A stretch of DNA of 26,259 bases from Candidatus Segatella mututuai (GCA_002439605.1 DJOI01000026.1:1-26259); one strand, 5' to 3'; shown: positions 8,542 through 17,489, counted from the first letter of the stretch. Notes: generated by a model not told the origin, from the sequence alone. Made by a program: numbers and translations.

Positions 8542-11190
8542 ATGAAAGAAAAAATCTACACAACACGACAGTTGGTTTGCAGCCTTGCTGCATTGTCCGT
8601 CTTTTACATGCCCGTCGCAGCCCGGCCTGCGACGGGCACGGCATACCTTGACGGTAACACCCGGGCATGGGATGGCATAGAATACGAAGGCGACCCTTGG
8701 ATTTTCAATATGTCTCGCCCCTACTTTGTTACCCGTGGTCTGCAGAACAGGCATTTATCTGTATGGGCTTCGCATGGTAGATATTATGACGGAGACCAGA
8801 AAAGATGGAAATGGCAACGCCCTAACATCTTCTGCACAACAGAGGACCTATTTACGCAAACCATCGTCGTGCCTTACCTTATCCCCATGCTGCAAAATGC
8901 CGGAGCCATCGTCTTCACACCACGTGAGCGTGACTGGCAGAAGAATGAAGTGATTGTCGATAACGACGATGCCATCAAGCGCCCTTATTACATGGAAACT
9001 GTAAATGGAAAGAAATGGAAAGATTGCGACTCCTTGGGCTTCGCAGCCAAGAGGCGATATTACGAAGATAACCAGAATCCTTTTGCAGACGGAACGGTAA
9101 GAATGGCAAAGGCCACCAAAAAGAAAAGCCATAGCGAGATCAGCTATCAACCGAATCTGCCAGAAGCCGGTAGATATGCTGTTTACGTAAGCTATCAAAG
9201 TCTGCCCAAAAGCGTGAGCGACGCAAAATATATCGTTTACCATAAGGGAGTGGCTACCGAGTTTTCCGTCAACCAGCGCATGGGTGGAGGAACTTGGGTC
9301 TACTTAGGTACATTCGACTTTGACCAAGGCTGTAATGCGCTCAACCGAGTGGTGGTAACCAACCTGGCTTCCAAGCGAGGTGTGGTAACAAGTGATGCCG
9401 TGCGTTTTGGAGGAGGTATGGGTAACATTCTGAGAGGAGACTATTCAAGTGGCATGCCACGTTGCCTGGAAGGAGCTCGGTATTATGCCCAATGGGCAGG
9501 TGCGCCCTATCACGTATACAGTGGAAGAAAAGGCACCAACGACTATGCCGATGATATCAATACACGTTCGCTCATGACCAATTGGCTGGGTGGAGGAAGC
9601 CCTTACATGCCTGCTCTACAAGGCAAGAATGTTCCTATAGAGCTCACTCTTGCCGTGCACAGCGATGCTGGCTACAACAAGGATGGAAAGACTACTTGGG
9701 GCTCGTTGGCAATCTGCACTACCAACTTTAACGACGGAATGCTAAATAGCGGCATCTCGCGAATGACATCCAAGGATTTTGCCAAGGCTCTGCTCAAAAA
9801 CCTGGTCAAGGATCTCAGACAGCAGTATGGTGAATTCTCAGAGCGTTATCTTTGGGATCGCAACTACTCGGAGACTCGTGTTCCTGAGGTTCCTTCCGCT
9901 ATTATTGAGACCCTTTCTCACCAAAGTTTTCCAGACATGAAGATCGGGCAGGACCCCATGGGTAAGTTCACTATAGCACGTTCTCTCTATAAAACCATAT
10001 TGAGATACGTATCTTCCAACCATGGCTTACCCTATGTGGTTCAGCCTCTCGCACCCAACAACTTCTCTGTGGAAATAGACAAAGGAATAGCCAAACTGTC
10101 GTGGAGCCCGCAAACAGACCGCACCGAACCGACTGCCAAGCCCACATCTTATATTCTATATACAGCCATGGGCAAGAGAGGCTTCGACAACGGCCAGATC
10201 ATCAAAGGAACGGCCTGCAGCATGAACCTGCAGCCAGGAGAACTATATACCTTCAAGGTAGCGGCTCTTAACAGCGGAGGAGAGAGTTTCCCTACAGAGA
10301 AACTATGCGCTCGATACGAACCTGCTGCAACCAAGACCGTCTTGATTGTCAATAATTTCCATCGCCTCGCCGCTCCTCAAGTGATAGACAACGACTCGCT
10401 GCAAGGGTTCGACCTGAACCAAGACCCTGGCATAAGCTATGGCTTAACGGCAGGATGGAGTGGCAAGCAACTTGTCTTCGACCGTCAGAAGATGGGTAAC
10501 GAAAGCAGATCAGGCTTAGGCTATTCAGGCAACGAGTTGGCTGGCAAGTTTATAGCTGGCAACGACTTCGGCTATGTGGAAGAACATGCCCGCAGCATTG
10601 CCGCCAACCACAAATACAATGTGGCAAGCTGCTCGAGCGAGTGCATCACAGCTGGAAAGGTAAAGATGGGTGCCTATCCTGTAGTAGACCTTATCAACGG
10701 TCTTGAACGCTACGACGGATATACACACGCTTACTACAAATCGTTCACCCCTCCCCTTCAACAACGACTCAAGGCTTACACACAGGGAGGAGGAGCTTTG
10801 TTGGTAAGCGGCTCCTACATAGGAAGTGACATGACGACACCCGATGAGCAGAACTTTTTGGACGATGTGCTGAAAGTTCGCTATCAGCCCAACGACAGTT
10901 TCACGCAGACAACCGACAGCGTATCAGGCTTAGGCCTTCGCTTTTCCTATTACAACACGCTCAATGCCAAGCATTATGCAGCCACCCATCCTGATGCGCT
11001 AACTCCTATATCGACAACCCCGCATCTATTCAGTGCCATGGCGTATACTTCTGGCAGCAGTGCAGCCGTGGCATACAAGGGAACCGACTATCGCTCGTTT
11101 ACCATGGGATTTCCACTCGAATGCATTGACAATGAAAAGACTCGCACAAATGTCCTCCTGGGAATACTCAGATTTCTGACAGAGGAATAG
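8542..11190 (+). CDS. N-acetylmuramoyl-L-alanine amidase-like protein with golvesin and FN3 domains
   Basis: An 882-residue secreted protein; such proteins are often mislabelled 'xanthan lyase' in Bacteroidetes. The ATG at 8542 opens a signal peptide (about 1-28, ending VAARPA); an upstream in-frame extension would run through plsC. The hydrolase half resembles Amidase_3 split by an insert. Candidate zinc ligands are His78 in WASHGRYYDG, Glu129 in TPRERD and His373 in AVHSDAGYN, with a catalytic-type Glu456 in AIIETLSHQ. Between them, at about 175-295, lies a golvesin/Xly-like domain with its typical GGGTWVYLGTFDF and SDAVRFGGG. An FN3 domain follows at about 500-592, then about 290 residues resembling an alpha/beta domain (GGALLVSGSYIGSD). 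It probably cleaves peptidoglycan amide bonds in the periplasm. Family confidence is good; the precise activity is inferred. Confidence 0.82.
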   Translation: MKEKIYTTRQLVCSLAALSVFYMPVAARPATGTAYLDGNTRAWDGIEYEGDPWIFNMSRPYFVTRGLQNRHLSVWASHGRYYDGDQKRWKWQRPNIFCTTEDLFTQTIVVPYLIPMLQNAGAIVFTPRERDWQKNEVIVDNDDAIKRPYYMETVNGKKWKDCDSLGFAAKRRYYEDNQNPFADGTVRMAKATKKKSHSEISYQPNLPEAGRYAVYVSYQSLPKSVSDAKYIVYHKGVATEFSVNQRMGGGTWVYLGTFDFDQGCNALNRVVVTNLASKRGVVTSDAVRFGGGMGNILRGDYSSGMPRCLEGARYYAQWAGAPYHVYSGRKGTNDYADDINTRSLMTNWLGGGSPYMPALQGKNVPIELTLAVHSDAGYNKDGKTTWGSLAICTTNFNDGMLNSGISRMTSKDFAKALLKNLVKDLRQQYGEFSERYLWDRNYSETRVPEVPSAIIETLSHQSFPDMKIGQDPMGKFTIARSLYKTILRYVSSNHGLPYVVQPLAPNNFSVEIDKGIAKLSWSPQTDRTEPTAKPTSYILYTAMGKRGFDNGQIIKGTACSMNLQPGELYTFKVAALNSGGESFPTEKLCARYEPAATKTVLIVNNFHRLAAPQVIDNDSLQGFDLNQDPGISYGLTAGWSGKQLVFDRQKMGNESRSGLGYSGNELAGKFIAGNDFGYVEEHARSIAANHKYNVASCSSECITAGKVKMGAYPVVDLINGLERYDGYTHAYYKSFTPPLQQRLKAYTQGGGALLVSGSYIGSDMTTPDEQNFLDDVLKVRYQPNDSFTQTTDSVSGLGLRFSYYNTLNAKHYAATHPDALTPISTTPHLFSAMAYTSGSSAAVAYKGTDYRSFTMGFPLECIDNEKTRTNVLLGILRFLTEE

Positions 11191-11246
11191 AGACAGAAGG
11201 TACGAGCAGCTATCAGTATAAGACAACAACATAAAACACAACGACT

Positions 11247-11582
11247 ATGTACAAAATTCAAGCAAACCAGTCAGGCACACGATCTATCGAAGTAAGCGAC
11301 CTGCACCTTGAGACCATCGACAAATACCAGTTGCTCCGCAACCTCGTAGACAGCAACGGCATCATTGACGAAGGCGTTTTGGAGAAACTCAAGCTCAACG
11401 TACGAGCTCTGCTCGAAGCCGACAATTGCCAGGACAAGGCATTGCTCGACTTGTGCCTTGATGTCATTTACAACAGCAACATGAAGGCAATCGGCTTGCA
11501 CAACCTTGTATTGCTCTATGTAGACTGGCTCGACAAACGAGCTGCCAACGAGGCAGAAGACACCAACTCTATAACAGACTAA
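11247..11582 (+). CDS. Conserved hypothetical protein (111 aa)
   Basis: A 111-residue soluble protein, mostly helical by composition (KYQLLRNLVDSNGI, LEKLKLNVRALLEADN, LLDLCLDVIYNSN). No signal, membrane helix or catalytic motif is visible and I do not recognise the family. It starts 56 bp after the amidase and ends 9 bp before ygiQ, so it is very likely co-transcribed with ygiQ. The even spread of Leu and charged residues and normal codon use argue that it is a real gene rather than a chance ORF. Confidence 0.7.
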   Translation: MYKIQANQSGTRSIEVSDLHLETIDKYQLLRNLVDSNGIIDEGVLEKLKLNVRALLEADNCQDKALLDLCLDVIYNSNMKAIGLHNLVLLYVDWLDKRAANEAEDTNSITD

Positions 11583-11591
11583 ACCATAAGA

Positions 11592-13790
11592 ATGGAATAC
11601 AGACTGACAGATTTTCTACCTACCACCAAAAAGGAATGCGAACTGCGAGGATGGGATCAACTTGATGTCATCCTCTTCTCGGGTGATGCCTACATAGACC
11701 ACCCCGCCTTCGGACCTGCAGTCATAGCACGCACGCTCGAAGCGCATGGATATAAAGTAGCCATCGTACCGCAACCCGACTGGCATGGTGACTTTAGGGA
11801 TTTCAAGAAATTGGGGCGTCCACGCCTCTTCTTCGGAGTCTCCCCAGGAGCCATGGACTCGATGGTAAACCGCTATACTGCCAACCGACGTATGCGCAGC
11901 GAGGATGCCTTTAGTCCAGACTCACGCCACGACATGCGCCCCGATTATCCGTCCATCGTCTACACCCAGATTCTCAAGAAACTTTATCCCGACGTACCCG
12001 TATCGCTGGGCGGTATTGAAGCCTCAATGCGGCGCATCACCCACTATGATTACTGGCAGGACAAGCTGAAGAAATGCATACTTTGCGATTCTGGCGCCGA
12101 CATCATTCTTTATGGTATGGGCGAGAAGTCTATCGTCGCCTTGGCTGATGCCCTCGACTGCGGAAAGACCATCAAGGAGATTAGAGACATTCCGCAAACC
12201 GTTTTTCTGTGCCGCGAAGATGAGATTCCTGGTGGCATACAGGAAAACGACATCATGCTACACAGCCATGAGGAATGTCTGCAGAACAAGAAAGGACAGG
12301 CAGAGAATGTACGTCATCTGGAAGAAGAGTCGAACAAGGTACATGCCCTGCGCATGATTCAACCCGTAGATGGTAAGGTGGTGGTAGTAAATCCTCCATA
12401 CCCCACCATGACAACAGAGGAGCTCGATGCCTCATTCGACCTTCCCTATACCCGATTGCCACATCCTAAATACAAGGGAAAGACGATACCTGCCTACGAG
12501 ATGATCAAGTTCTCGGTCAATCTTCATCGTGGTTGCTTTGGCGGTTGCTCCTTCTGCACCATCTCTGCCCATCAGGGTAAGTTTGTGGTTTGCCGTAGCA
12601 AGGAAAGTATTCTCAAGGAGGTAAAGAAGATTATCCAAATGCCCGACTTCAAAGGTTATCTGAGCGACCTTGGAGGTCCGTCTGCCAACATGTATGGCAT
12701 GCATGGCAACAACCCCAAGGCGTGTGAGCGCTGCAAACGACCATCTTGCGTGAATCCACAGATATGCCCAAACCTTAACACCGACCACAGCAAACTGCTC
12801 GAAATTTATCATGCCGTGGATGCTTTGCCTGGCATCAAAAAGAGTTTTATTGGCAGTGGTGTGCGCTACGACCTGCTGTTGCACAAGAGCAAGGACGAGA
12901 AAATCAATGCCGCAGCACGTCAATATACCCGCGAACTGATAACCAAGCATGTGAGTGGACGACTCAAAGTAGCCCCGGAGCACACCAGCCCAAAAGTGCT
13001 GAAGTTCATGCGCAAGCCGTCATTCGATTTGTTCTATGAGTTCAAGCGCATCTTCGACCGCATCAACAAGGAGGAAGGGCTCAACCAGCAAATCATCCCC
13101 TACTTCATCAGTTCTCATCCCGGCTGTCATGAAGAGGACATGGCAGAGTTGGCAGTCATCACCAAAGGACTTGACTTCCATCTGGAACAGGTGCAAGACT
13201 TCACTCCCACTCCTATGACCATCTCTACCGAGACATGGTATACAGGCTATGACCCGTATACTCTCGAACCTGTATTCAGCGCCAAAACACCCAAGGAGAA
13301 ACTCGCCCAGCGCATGTTCTTCTTCTGGTATAAGCCAGAGGAGCGTCGAGCCATCGAGTCTGAGTTGAGGCGCATTGGACGTCCCGATCTGATAGCCAAA
13401 CTTTACGACAAACCGTGGAGAGGAGGAAAAGGCCGACAGCCTAAAGTCCATTACGATGATAAGTCCATTGGTTCTACCTTCGACAATCCCGGAGTGGGAC
13501 GAGTTGACAAGGGCAAGCGAGGCGCTAACCGTCAGGCGGCAAAGAGAGACAAAGCCAAATATGCTCCCAAGGGTTACGGCAACGTGGGCTGTTATGACGA
13601 AGAGAAATATCTCAATGATGGCAAACCGCTGACCAGCAAGTCTGCCAACATTCGTGATGTAGTGGCTGCGGCCAGAGCCGAGTTGCGCGAAACCAAAGGC
13701 AAGGGCTCTGGATATTTCAAGGACAAAAAGAAGAAAAGTTTCAATCCCAATTTCGACAGCAACAACCGAAACAGAAGAGGAAAGAAATAA
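11592..13790 (+). CDS. ygiQ: YgiQ-family radical SAM protein
   Basis: A 732-residue cytoplasmic radical SAM protein of the UPF0313/YgiQ family, whose reaction is not established. The N-terminal region of about 300 residues resembles a B12-binding-type fold seen in many radical SAM proteins (DVILFSGDAYIDHPAFGPA). The 4Fe-4S cluster motif is HRGCFGGCSFCTIS, with Cys315, Cys319 and Cys322. A second Cys cluster at about 377-394 (CERCKRPSCVNPQICP) fits an auxiliary metal or cluster site. Residues about 455-630 continue the SAM barrel (GRLKVAPEHTS, ISSHPGC, QVQDFTPTPMT). The last about 100 residues form a Lys/Gly/Asn-rich basic tail ending NRNRRGKK, suggesting RNA or ribosome contact (inference). 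It starts 9 bp after the 111-aa gene. Confidence 0.93.
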   Translation: MEYRLTDFLPTTKKECELRGWDQLDVILFSGDAYIDHPAFGPAVIARTLEAHGYKVAIVPQPDWHGDFRDFKKLGRPRLFFGVSPGAMDSMVNRYTANRRMRSEDAFSPDSRHDMRPDYPSIVYTQILKKLYPDVPVSLGGIEASMRRITHYDYWQDKLKKCILCDSGADIILYGMGEKSIVALADALDCGKTIKEIRDIPQTVFLCREDEIPGGIQENDIMLHSHEECLQNKKGQAENVRHLEEESNKVHALRMIQPVDGKVVVVNPPYPTMTTEELDASFDLPYTRLPHPKYKGKTIPAYEMIKFSVNLHRGCFGGCSFCTISAHQGKFVVCRSKESILKEVKKIIQMPDFKGYLSDLGGPSANMYGMHGNNPKACERCKRPSCVNPQICPNLNTDHSKLLEIYHAVDALPGIKKSFIGSGVRYDLLLHKSKDEKINAAARQYTRELITKHVSGRLKVAPEHTSPKVLKFMRKPSFDLFYEFKRIFDRINKEEGLNQQIIPYFISSHPGCHEEDMAELAVITKGLDFHLEQVQDFTPTPMTISTETWYTGYDPYTLEPVFSAKTPKEKLAQRMFFFWYKPEERRAIESELRRIGRPDLIAKLYDKPWRGGKGRQPKVHYDDKSIGSTFDNPGVGRVDKGKRGANRQAAKRDKAKYAPKGYGNVGCYDEEKYLNDGKPLTSKSANIRDVVAAARAELRETKGKGSGYFKDKKKKSFNPNFDSNNRNRRGKK

Positions 13791-13820
13791 AGTTCTTCCA
13801 TCAAACTCATAGGTTCACAT

Positions 13821-13843
13821 CGAGCAACTCATAGAGTTACTCG
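13821..13843 (+). terminator. Hairpin downstream of ygiQ
   Basis: CGAGCAACTC, a 3-nt ATA loop, then GAGTTACTCG form an imperfect 10-bp stem with one C/A mismatch, followed by TTATTAAAA. It lies 31 bp after the ygiQ stop and would work as a terminator, though the T-tract is short. Confidence 0.5.
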
Positions 13844-13881
13844 TTATTAAAACCATTACCGCACATCAACTGAAGGACGCT

Positions 13882-13946
13882 CGCACAACAGCTGACAGAC
13901 ACCCGCACATCAGCTGTTGTGCAACTGCATATCAGCTGTTGTGCGG
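13882..13946. terminator. Nested hairpin with three arms of one 13-bp motif, between convergent genes
   Basis: GCACAACAGCTGA (13883-13895) is inverted twice as TCAGCTGTTGTGC, at 13910-13922 and 13932-13944. The first copy gives a 13-bp perfect stem with a 14-nt loop; the second gives 14 bp (13882-13895 with 13932-13945). CCGCACA (13903-13909) can also pair with TGTGCGG (13940-13946). Only one arrangement can form at a time. It lies between ygiQ and the convergent lytic transglycosylase gene, fitting a bidirectional terminator. The following T-run (GTTTTC) is weak. Confidence 0.55.
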
Positions 13947-13982
13947 TTTTCATATTTACGTATGCGGTGATTAGATGCAAGG

Positions 13983-15206
13983 CTATATGTGATACTTGCT
14001 GGAATACTTGCGCTTAGCCTTGACAGGCGCACCATGGAAGCCTCCACCGATACTTCCTCTGCTAAAGCCACGACCGCCAACAACACCCCCGCTATAGTCA
14101 GCCCATCGCGTGCGTATACGGTCCACATAATCGGCGGTTTCCGAGCCACGCATATAACCATACTTCACTACAGGATCGTTGTAATAAGCAGGCTGGGACA
14201 GTCGCAGTACAAACTCGCGCACATCTCCCCAATTGTAAGCATTCCTTCCATGCTTACGAGCCAAGGACATGGCATCGCGCACATGATGGAATCCCCCATT
14301 ATAGGCTGCCAAGGCGAAAAGAATGCGTTGGGAAGGATCGCCTATATCCGCAAAGTGTCCCTGCAGTTCTGCCATGTACCTTGCTGCTGCCGCCACATTC
14401 GCCTCCGGCTCATGCACCTGACTCATCGGCAGCCCTAAGTGAGCAGCCGTAGAAGGCATAATCTGCATCAGTCCACAGGCGCCAGCCCACGACTTGGCGT
14501 TCGGATCGAAACAACTTTCCTGATAGCATTGAGCCGCCATCAGCCGCCAGTCCATACGGGCTGCACCAGCATACATCTGGAACAATCTGTCGTATTTAGA
14601 GATAACGCCCTTCGAGCGATTAAGGAAAGGAGAGTAAACATGGCGGCGGATACTTCGTGAAGAAAGCAAGAAACTTTCCTCCTGTTTTATCTCCGCTATC
14701 ATCTTAGGCTTAAACCAACTGTCGAGGGTGTCGGCAAGGCTCTTGTTCCCCGCAGCTACCGACCATTGTTCATCGTCTGTCTTCACTCCACAAAAGAGCA
14801 GTCCTCCTTTAGCCTGCTTGCGTGCCAAAGGCACAGCTATCAAGTCGCCCTCGCCTTTCCGCAATTTGCTCACCATCTCTGCCGTGTCCTTGCATTCCTC
14901 TACCCGTAACGACACACCTATCTGTTGCGCAAACTTCTCGCACAATAGGTATTGCAGCCCCATGCCATGCCCATGATAGTCATAATAAGTAGTAGGACCG
15001 TTCACGGTCAGCATGATGAGCTCGCCTCCTGCCACTATGTCATCGAGCGACAATCCCTGGCTCTGAGACGGGGACGTTGGTTCGTCAGATACCTCCACCG
15101 CACCCACGGGCGTGCCCCACGGAGTAAGCTCTGGCTGTTCTTTTTTAGGGGAGCATCCCAAGAGCATAAAACTTGCAACAAATACTAATAAATATTCTTT
15201 CTTCAT
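13983..15206 (-). CDS. MltF-like membrane-bound lytic transglycosylase (lipoprotein)
   Basis: A 407-residue lipoprotein that cleaves peptidoglycan glycan strands to 1,6-anhydro products. The signal has a lipobox, MLLGC, with Cys18. Residues about 55-200 resemble a degenerate periplasmic solute-binding (SBP_bac_3) domain, as in MltF. The SLT domain follows at about 212-335, with catalytic Glu230 in CYQESCFDP, then the family motifs WAGACGLMQIMPSTA and FALAAYNGG. The last about 45 residues form a Gly/Ser/Arg-rich tail (GGRGFSRGSIGGG) that MltF enzymes do not normally have. It is convergent with ygiQ and divergent from hisG. A -7 like box (TACTTTTG, minus strand, 15225-15218) lies only 12 bp before the start codon. 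Confidence 0.9.
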   Translation of the reverse strand: MKKEYLLVFVASFMLLGCSPKKEQPELTPWGTPVGAVEVSDEPTSPSQSQGLSLDDIVAGGELIMLTVNGPTTYYDYHGHGMGLQYLLCEKFAQQIGVSLRVEECKDTAEMVSKLRKGEGDLIAVPLARKQAKGGLLFCGVKTDDEQWSVAAGNKSLADTLDSWFKPKMIAEIKQEESFLLSSRSIRRHVYSPFLNRSKGVISKYDRLFQMYAGAARMDWRLMAAQCYQESCFDPNAKSWAGACGLMQIMPSTAAHLGLPMSQVHEPEANVAAAARYMAELQGHFADIGDPSQRILFALAAYNGGFHHVRDAMSLARKHGRNAYNWGDVREFVLRLSQPAYYNDPVVKYGYMRGSETADYVDRIRTRWADYSGGVVGGRGFSRGSIGGGFHGAPVKAKRKYSSKYHI

Positions 15207-15217
15207 GTTTGACGCTA

Positions 15218-15265
15218 CAAAAGTACAAATATTCTTGCATATTCGGCCAGAATTCTGTACTTTTG
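15218..15265. promoter_or_regulatory. Divergent promoter region with 10-bp inverted repeat; hisG promoter
   Basis: TTG (15235-15237), 20 nt, then TACTTTTG (15258-15265) forms a good Bacteroidetes promoter for hisG, with initiation about 20-25 nt before the ATG at 15294. CAAAAGTACA (15218-15227) and TGTACTTTTG (15256-15265) form a perfect 10-bp inverted repeat, so the minus strand carries the same -7 box facing the transglycosylase gene, with a poor -33 box. Confidence 0.6.
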
Positions 15266-15293
15266 CATTGTTTTTTAATAAAAATGAAGAAAT

Positions 15294-16145
15294 ATGTTAC
15301 GAATAGCAGTGCAGTCAAAGGGTCGTCTCTTCGATGACACCATGAATCTTCTCTCGGAAGCAGACATTAAAGTTAGTGCCTCGAAGCGTACGCTCTTGGT
15401 ACAGTCGACCAATTTCCCCATCGAAGTGCTCTACCTTCGCGATGACGACATTCCCCAAAGCGTAGCCTCCGGAGTAGCCGATGTCGGCATCGTGGGCGAA
15501 AACGAGTTTGTGGAGCGTGGCGAAAACGCACAGATTATCGACCGTCTTGGTTTCAGCAAGTGTCGCTTGAGCCTTGCCATCCCCAAAGAGATAGACTATA
15601 CCGGCCTGCAGTGGTTCAACGGCAAGAAGATAGCCACCTCCTACCCCAACATCCTGCGCAGCTTTATGAAGAAGAACGGCATCCATACCGACATCCATGT
15701 CATCACAGGTTCTGTGGAAATCAGTCCCGGCATTGGTTTGGCAGATGGCATCTTCGACATTGTCAGCTCAGGCTCGACACTCATCAGCAACAACCTGTCC
15801 GAGGTAGAGATTGTGATGAAGAGTGAGGCTCTCCTTATCGGAAATTGGAACATGGACGAACACAAGCACCAGATTCTCAACGAGATGCTGTTCCGCTTCG
15901 AGGCTGTGCGTTCGGCCCAGGACAAAAAGTACGTGATGATGAACGCCCCCAAGGACAAGATAGAAGCCATCACCGAGGTATTGCCGGGCATCAAGAGTCC
16001 TACCATTATTCCTCTTGCCGACCAAAACTGGTGCTCCATCCACACCGTTCTCGATGAGAAACGATTCTGGGAGATTATCGGGAAGCTGAAAGAATTGGGA
16101 GCACAGGGCATCTTGGTAACCCCTATCGAGAAAATGATTTTATAA
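15294..16145 (+). CDS. hisG: ATP phosphoribosyltransferase, long form
   Basis: A 283-residue first enzyme of histidine synthesis: ATP plus PRPP gives N1-(5-phosphoribosyl)-ATP. The opening LRIAVQSKGRLFDDTM is typical, as are GVADVGIVGENEF and the PRPP-loop block DGIFDIVSSGSTLISNNL. The length and the C-terminal part from about residue 210 (KYVMMNAPKDKIEAI to GAQGILVTPIEKMI) identify the long form with an ACT-like regulatory domain that senses histidine, so no HisZ is needed. It is first in the hisGDC run, with a promoter at 15235-15265 and 44 bp to hisD. Confidence 0.96.
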   Translation: MLRIAVQSKGRLFDDTMNLLSEADIKVSASKRTLLVQSTNFPIEVLYLRDDDIPQSVASGVADVGIVGENEFVERGENAQIIDRLGFSKCRLSLAIPKEIDYTGLQWFNGKKIATSYPNILRSFMKKNGIHTDIHVITGSVEISPGIGLADGIFDIVSSGSTLISNNLSEVEIVMKSEALLIGNWNMDEHKHQILNEMLFRFEAVRSAQDKKYVMMNAPKDKIEAITEVLPGIKSPTIIPLADQNWCSIHTVLDEKRFWEIIGKLKELGAQGILVTPIEKMIL

Positions 16146-16189
16146 CACAACCACTTGCATTTTTGCATCAATAACAAACTTTAGTTGGA

Positions 16190-17479
16190 ATGAAGGTAAT
16201 AAAGTATCCAGCAAGGGAAGAATGGGAGGAACTCGTTAAGCGTCCACACCTTGATGTATCGCAACTCAATGCGACCGTAGAGGAAGTTTTGGAAGACGTA
16301 AGAAATAATGGCGATGAAGCTGTGAAGCGATATGAAGAGAAATTCGACCATGCCCATCTCGACAGTTTGTCTGTATCCGAGACCGAGATGGACGAAGCAG
16401 AACACATGGTGTCGGCAGAACTTAAACATGCACTGGAGCTTGCCCATCATAACATTGCCCGATTCCATGAAAGTCAGAAGTTTGAAGGCGGCAAGATAGA
16501 AACCTGTCCTGGCGTAGAGTGCTGGCAGAAGAGTGTCGCCATACAGAAAGTCGGTCTATACATTCCTGGCGGAACGGCACCATTGTTCTCTACCGTACTG
16601 ATGCTTGCCACCCCTGCCAAGATAGCAGGATGCGAGGAGATAGTACTCTGCACGCCCCCTAATGCCGAAGGCAAAGTGAACCCAGCCATCCTTATGGCAG
16701 CAAAAATAGCCGGCGTTAGCAAGATATTCAAGGCTGGTGGCGTACAGGCCATCGGAGCCATGGCCTATGGCACGGAGAGCATTCCAAAGGTATATAAAAT
16801 CTTCGGACCAGGCAACCAGTTTGTAATGGCAGCCAAGCAGCGCGTGTCCTTACACGATGTTGCCATAGATATGCCAGCAGGTCCATCCGAGGTTTGCGTA
16901 ATAGCCGACGAAAGCAGCAATCCTGTCTTTGTGGCCGCCGACCTGTTGTCGCAGGCAGAACATGGTTTCGACTCTCAGGTCTTCTTCATCACCACTTCAG
17001 AAGATATGATTTCCAAGGTGGTGAGTGAAGTTGAACAACAGCTGGAGCATTTGCCACGTAAAGAGATGGTGCTCACGTCGTTAGACAACTCTAAGTTCAT
17101 TCTTGTCAGAGACAAGCAGGAAGCCATCGACCTAAGCAACACCTATGCCCCCGAACACCTCATCATTGCCACAAGCGACTACGAGCAGTTGGCAGAAAAG
17201 GTAGTCAATGCCGGAAGCGTGTTCTTGGGCAATTACGCTTGCGAGAGTGCCGGCGATTATGCCAGTGGCACCAATCACACACTGCCGACCCATGGCTATG
17301 CCCTGGCTTATAACGGAGTGAATCTCGACAGCTATAATCGCAAGATCACATTCCAGCACCTCAGCAAGGAAGGCATCCGAAACATCGGCAAGGCTGTTGT
17401 CACAATGGCAGAGAACGAACAGCTCGAAGCTCACGCCAACGCCATGCGACTGAGAGTGGAAAGCCTTGACGAAAAGTAA
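16190..17479 (+). CDS. hisD: Histidinol dehydrogenase
   Basis: A 429-residue zinc enzyme that oxidises L-histidinol to histidine with two NAD in the last two steps of the pathway. Family signatures are present in order: GLYIPGGTAPLFSTVLM, FGPGNQFVMAAKQ, the GPSEVCVIADES block, the LLSQAEHG His site, TYAPEHLII with the catalytic Glu-His pair, and the HTLPTHGYA loop. Length is normal (about 430). It lies between hisG (44 bp upstream) and hisC. The 109-bp gap to hisC is unusually long for this operon and holds a hairpin. Confidence 0.96.
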   Translation: MKVIKYPAREEWEELVKRPHLDVSQLNATVEEVLEDVRNNGDEAVKRYEEKFDHAHLDSLSVSETEMDEAEHMVSAELKHALELAHHNIARFHESQKFEGGKIETCPGVECWQKSVAIQKVGLYIPGGTAPLFSTVLMLATPAKIAGCEEIVLCTPPNAEGKVNPAILMAAKIAGVSKIFKAGGVQAIGAMAYGTESIPKVYKIFGPGNQFVMAAKQRVSLHDVAIDMPAGPSEVCVIADESSNPVFVAADLLSQAEHGFDSQVFFITTSEDMISKVVSEVEQQLEHLPRKEMVLTSLDNSKFILVRDKQEAIDLSNTYAPEHLIIATSDYEQLAEKVVNAGSVFLGNYACESAGDYASGTNHTLPTHGYALAYNGVNLDSYNRKITFQHLSKEGIRNIGKAVVTMAENEQLEAHANAMRLRVESLDEK

Positions 17480-17489
17480 ACAGGTAAAA

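Noticed and set aside
8542..11190. Xanthan lyase
   Set aside because: The domains are amidase-like with a golvesin insert; the lyase label is inherited from the carbohydrate-binding domain only.
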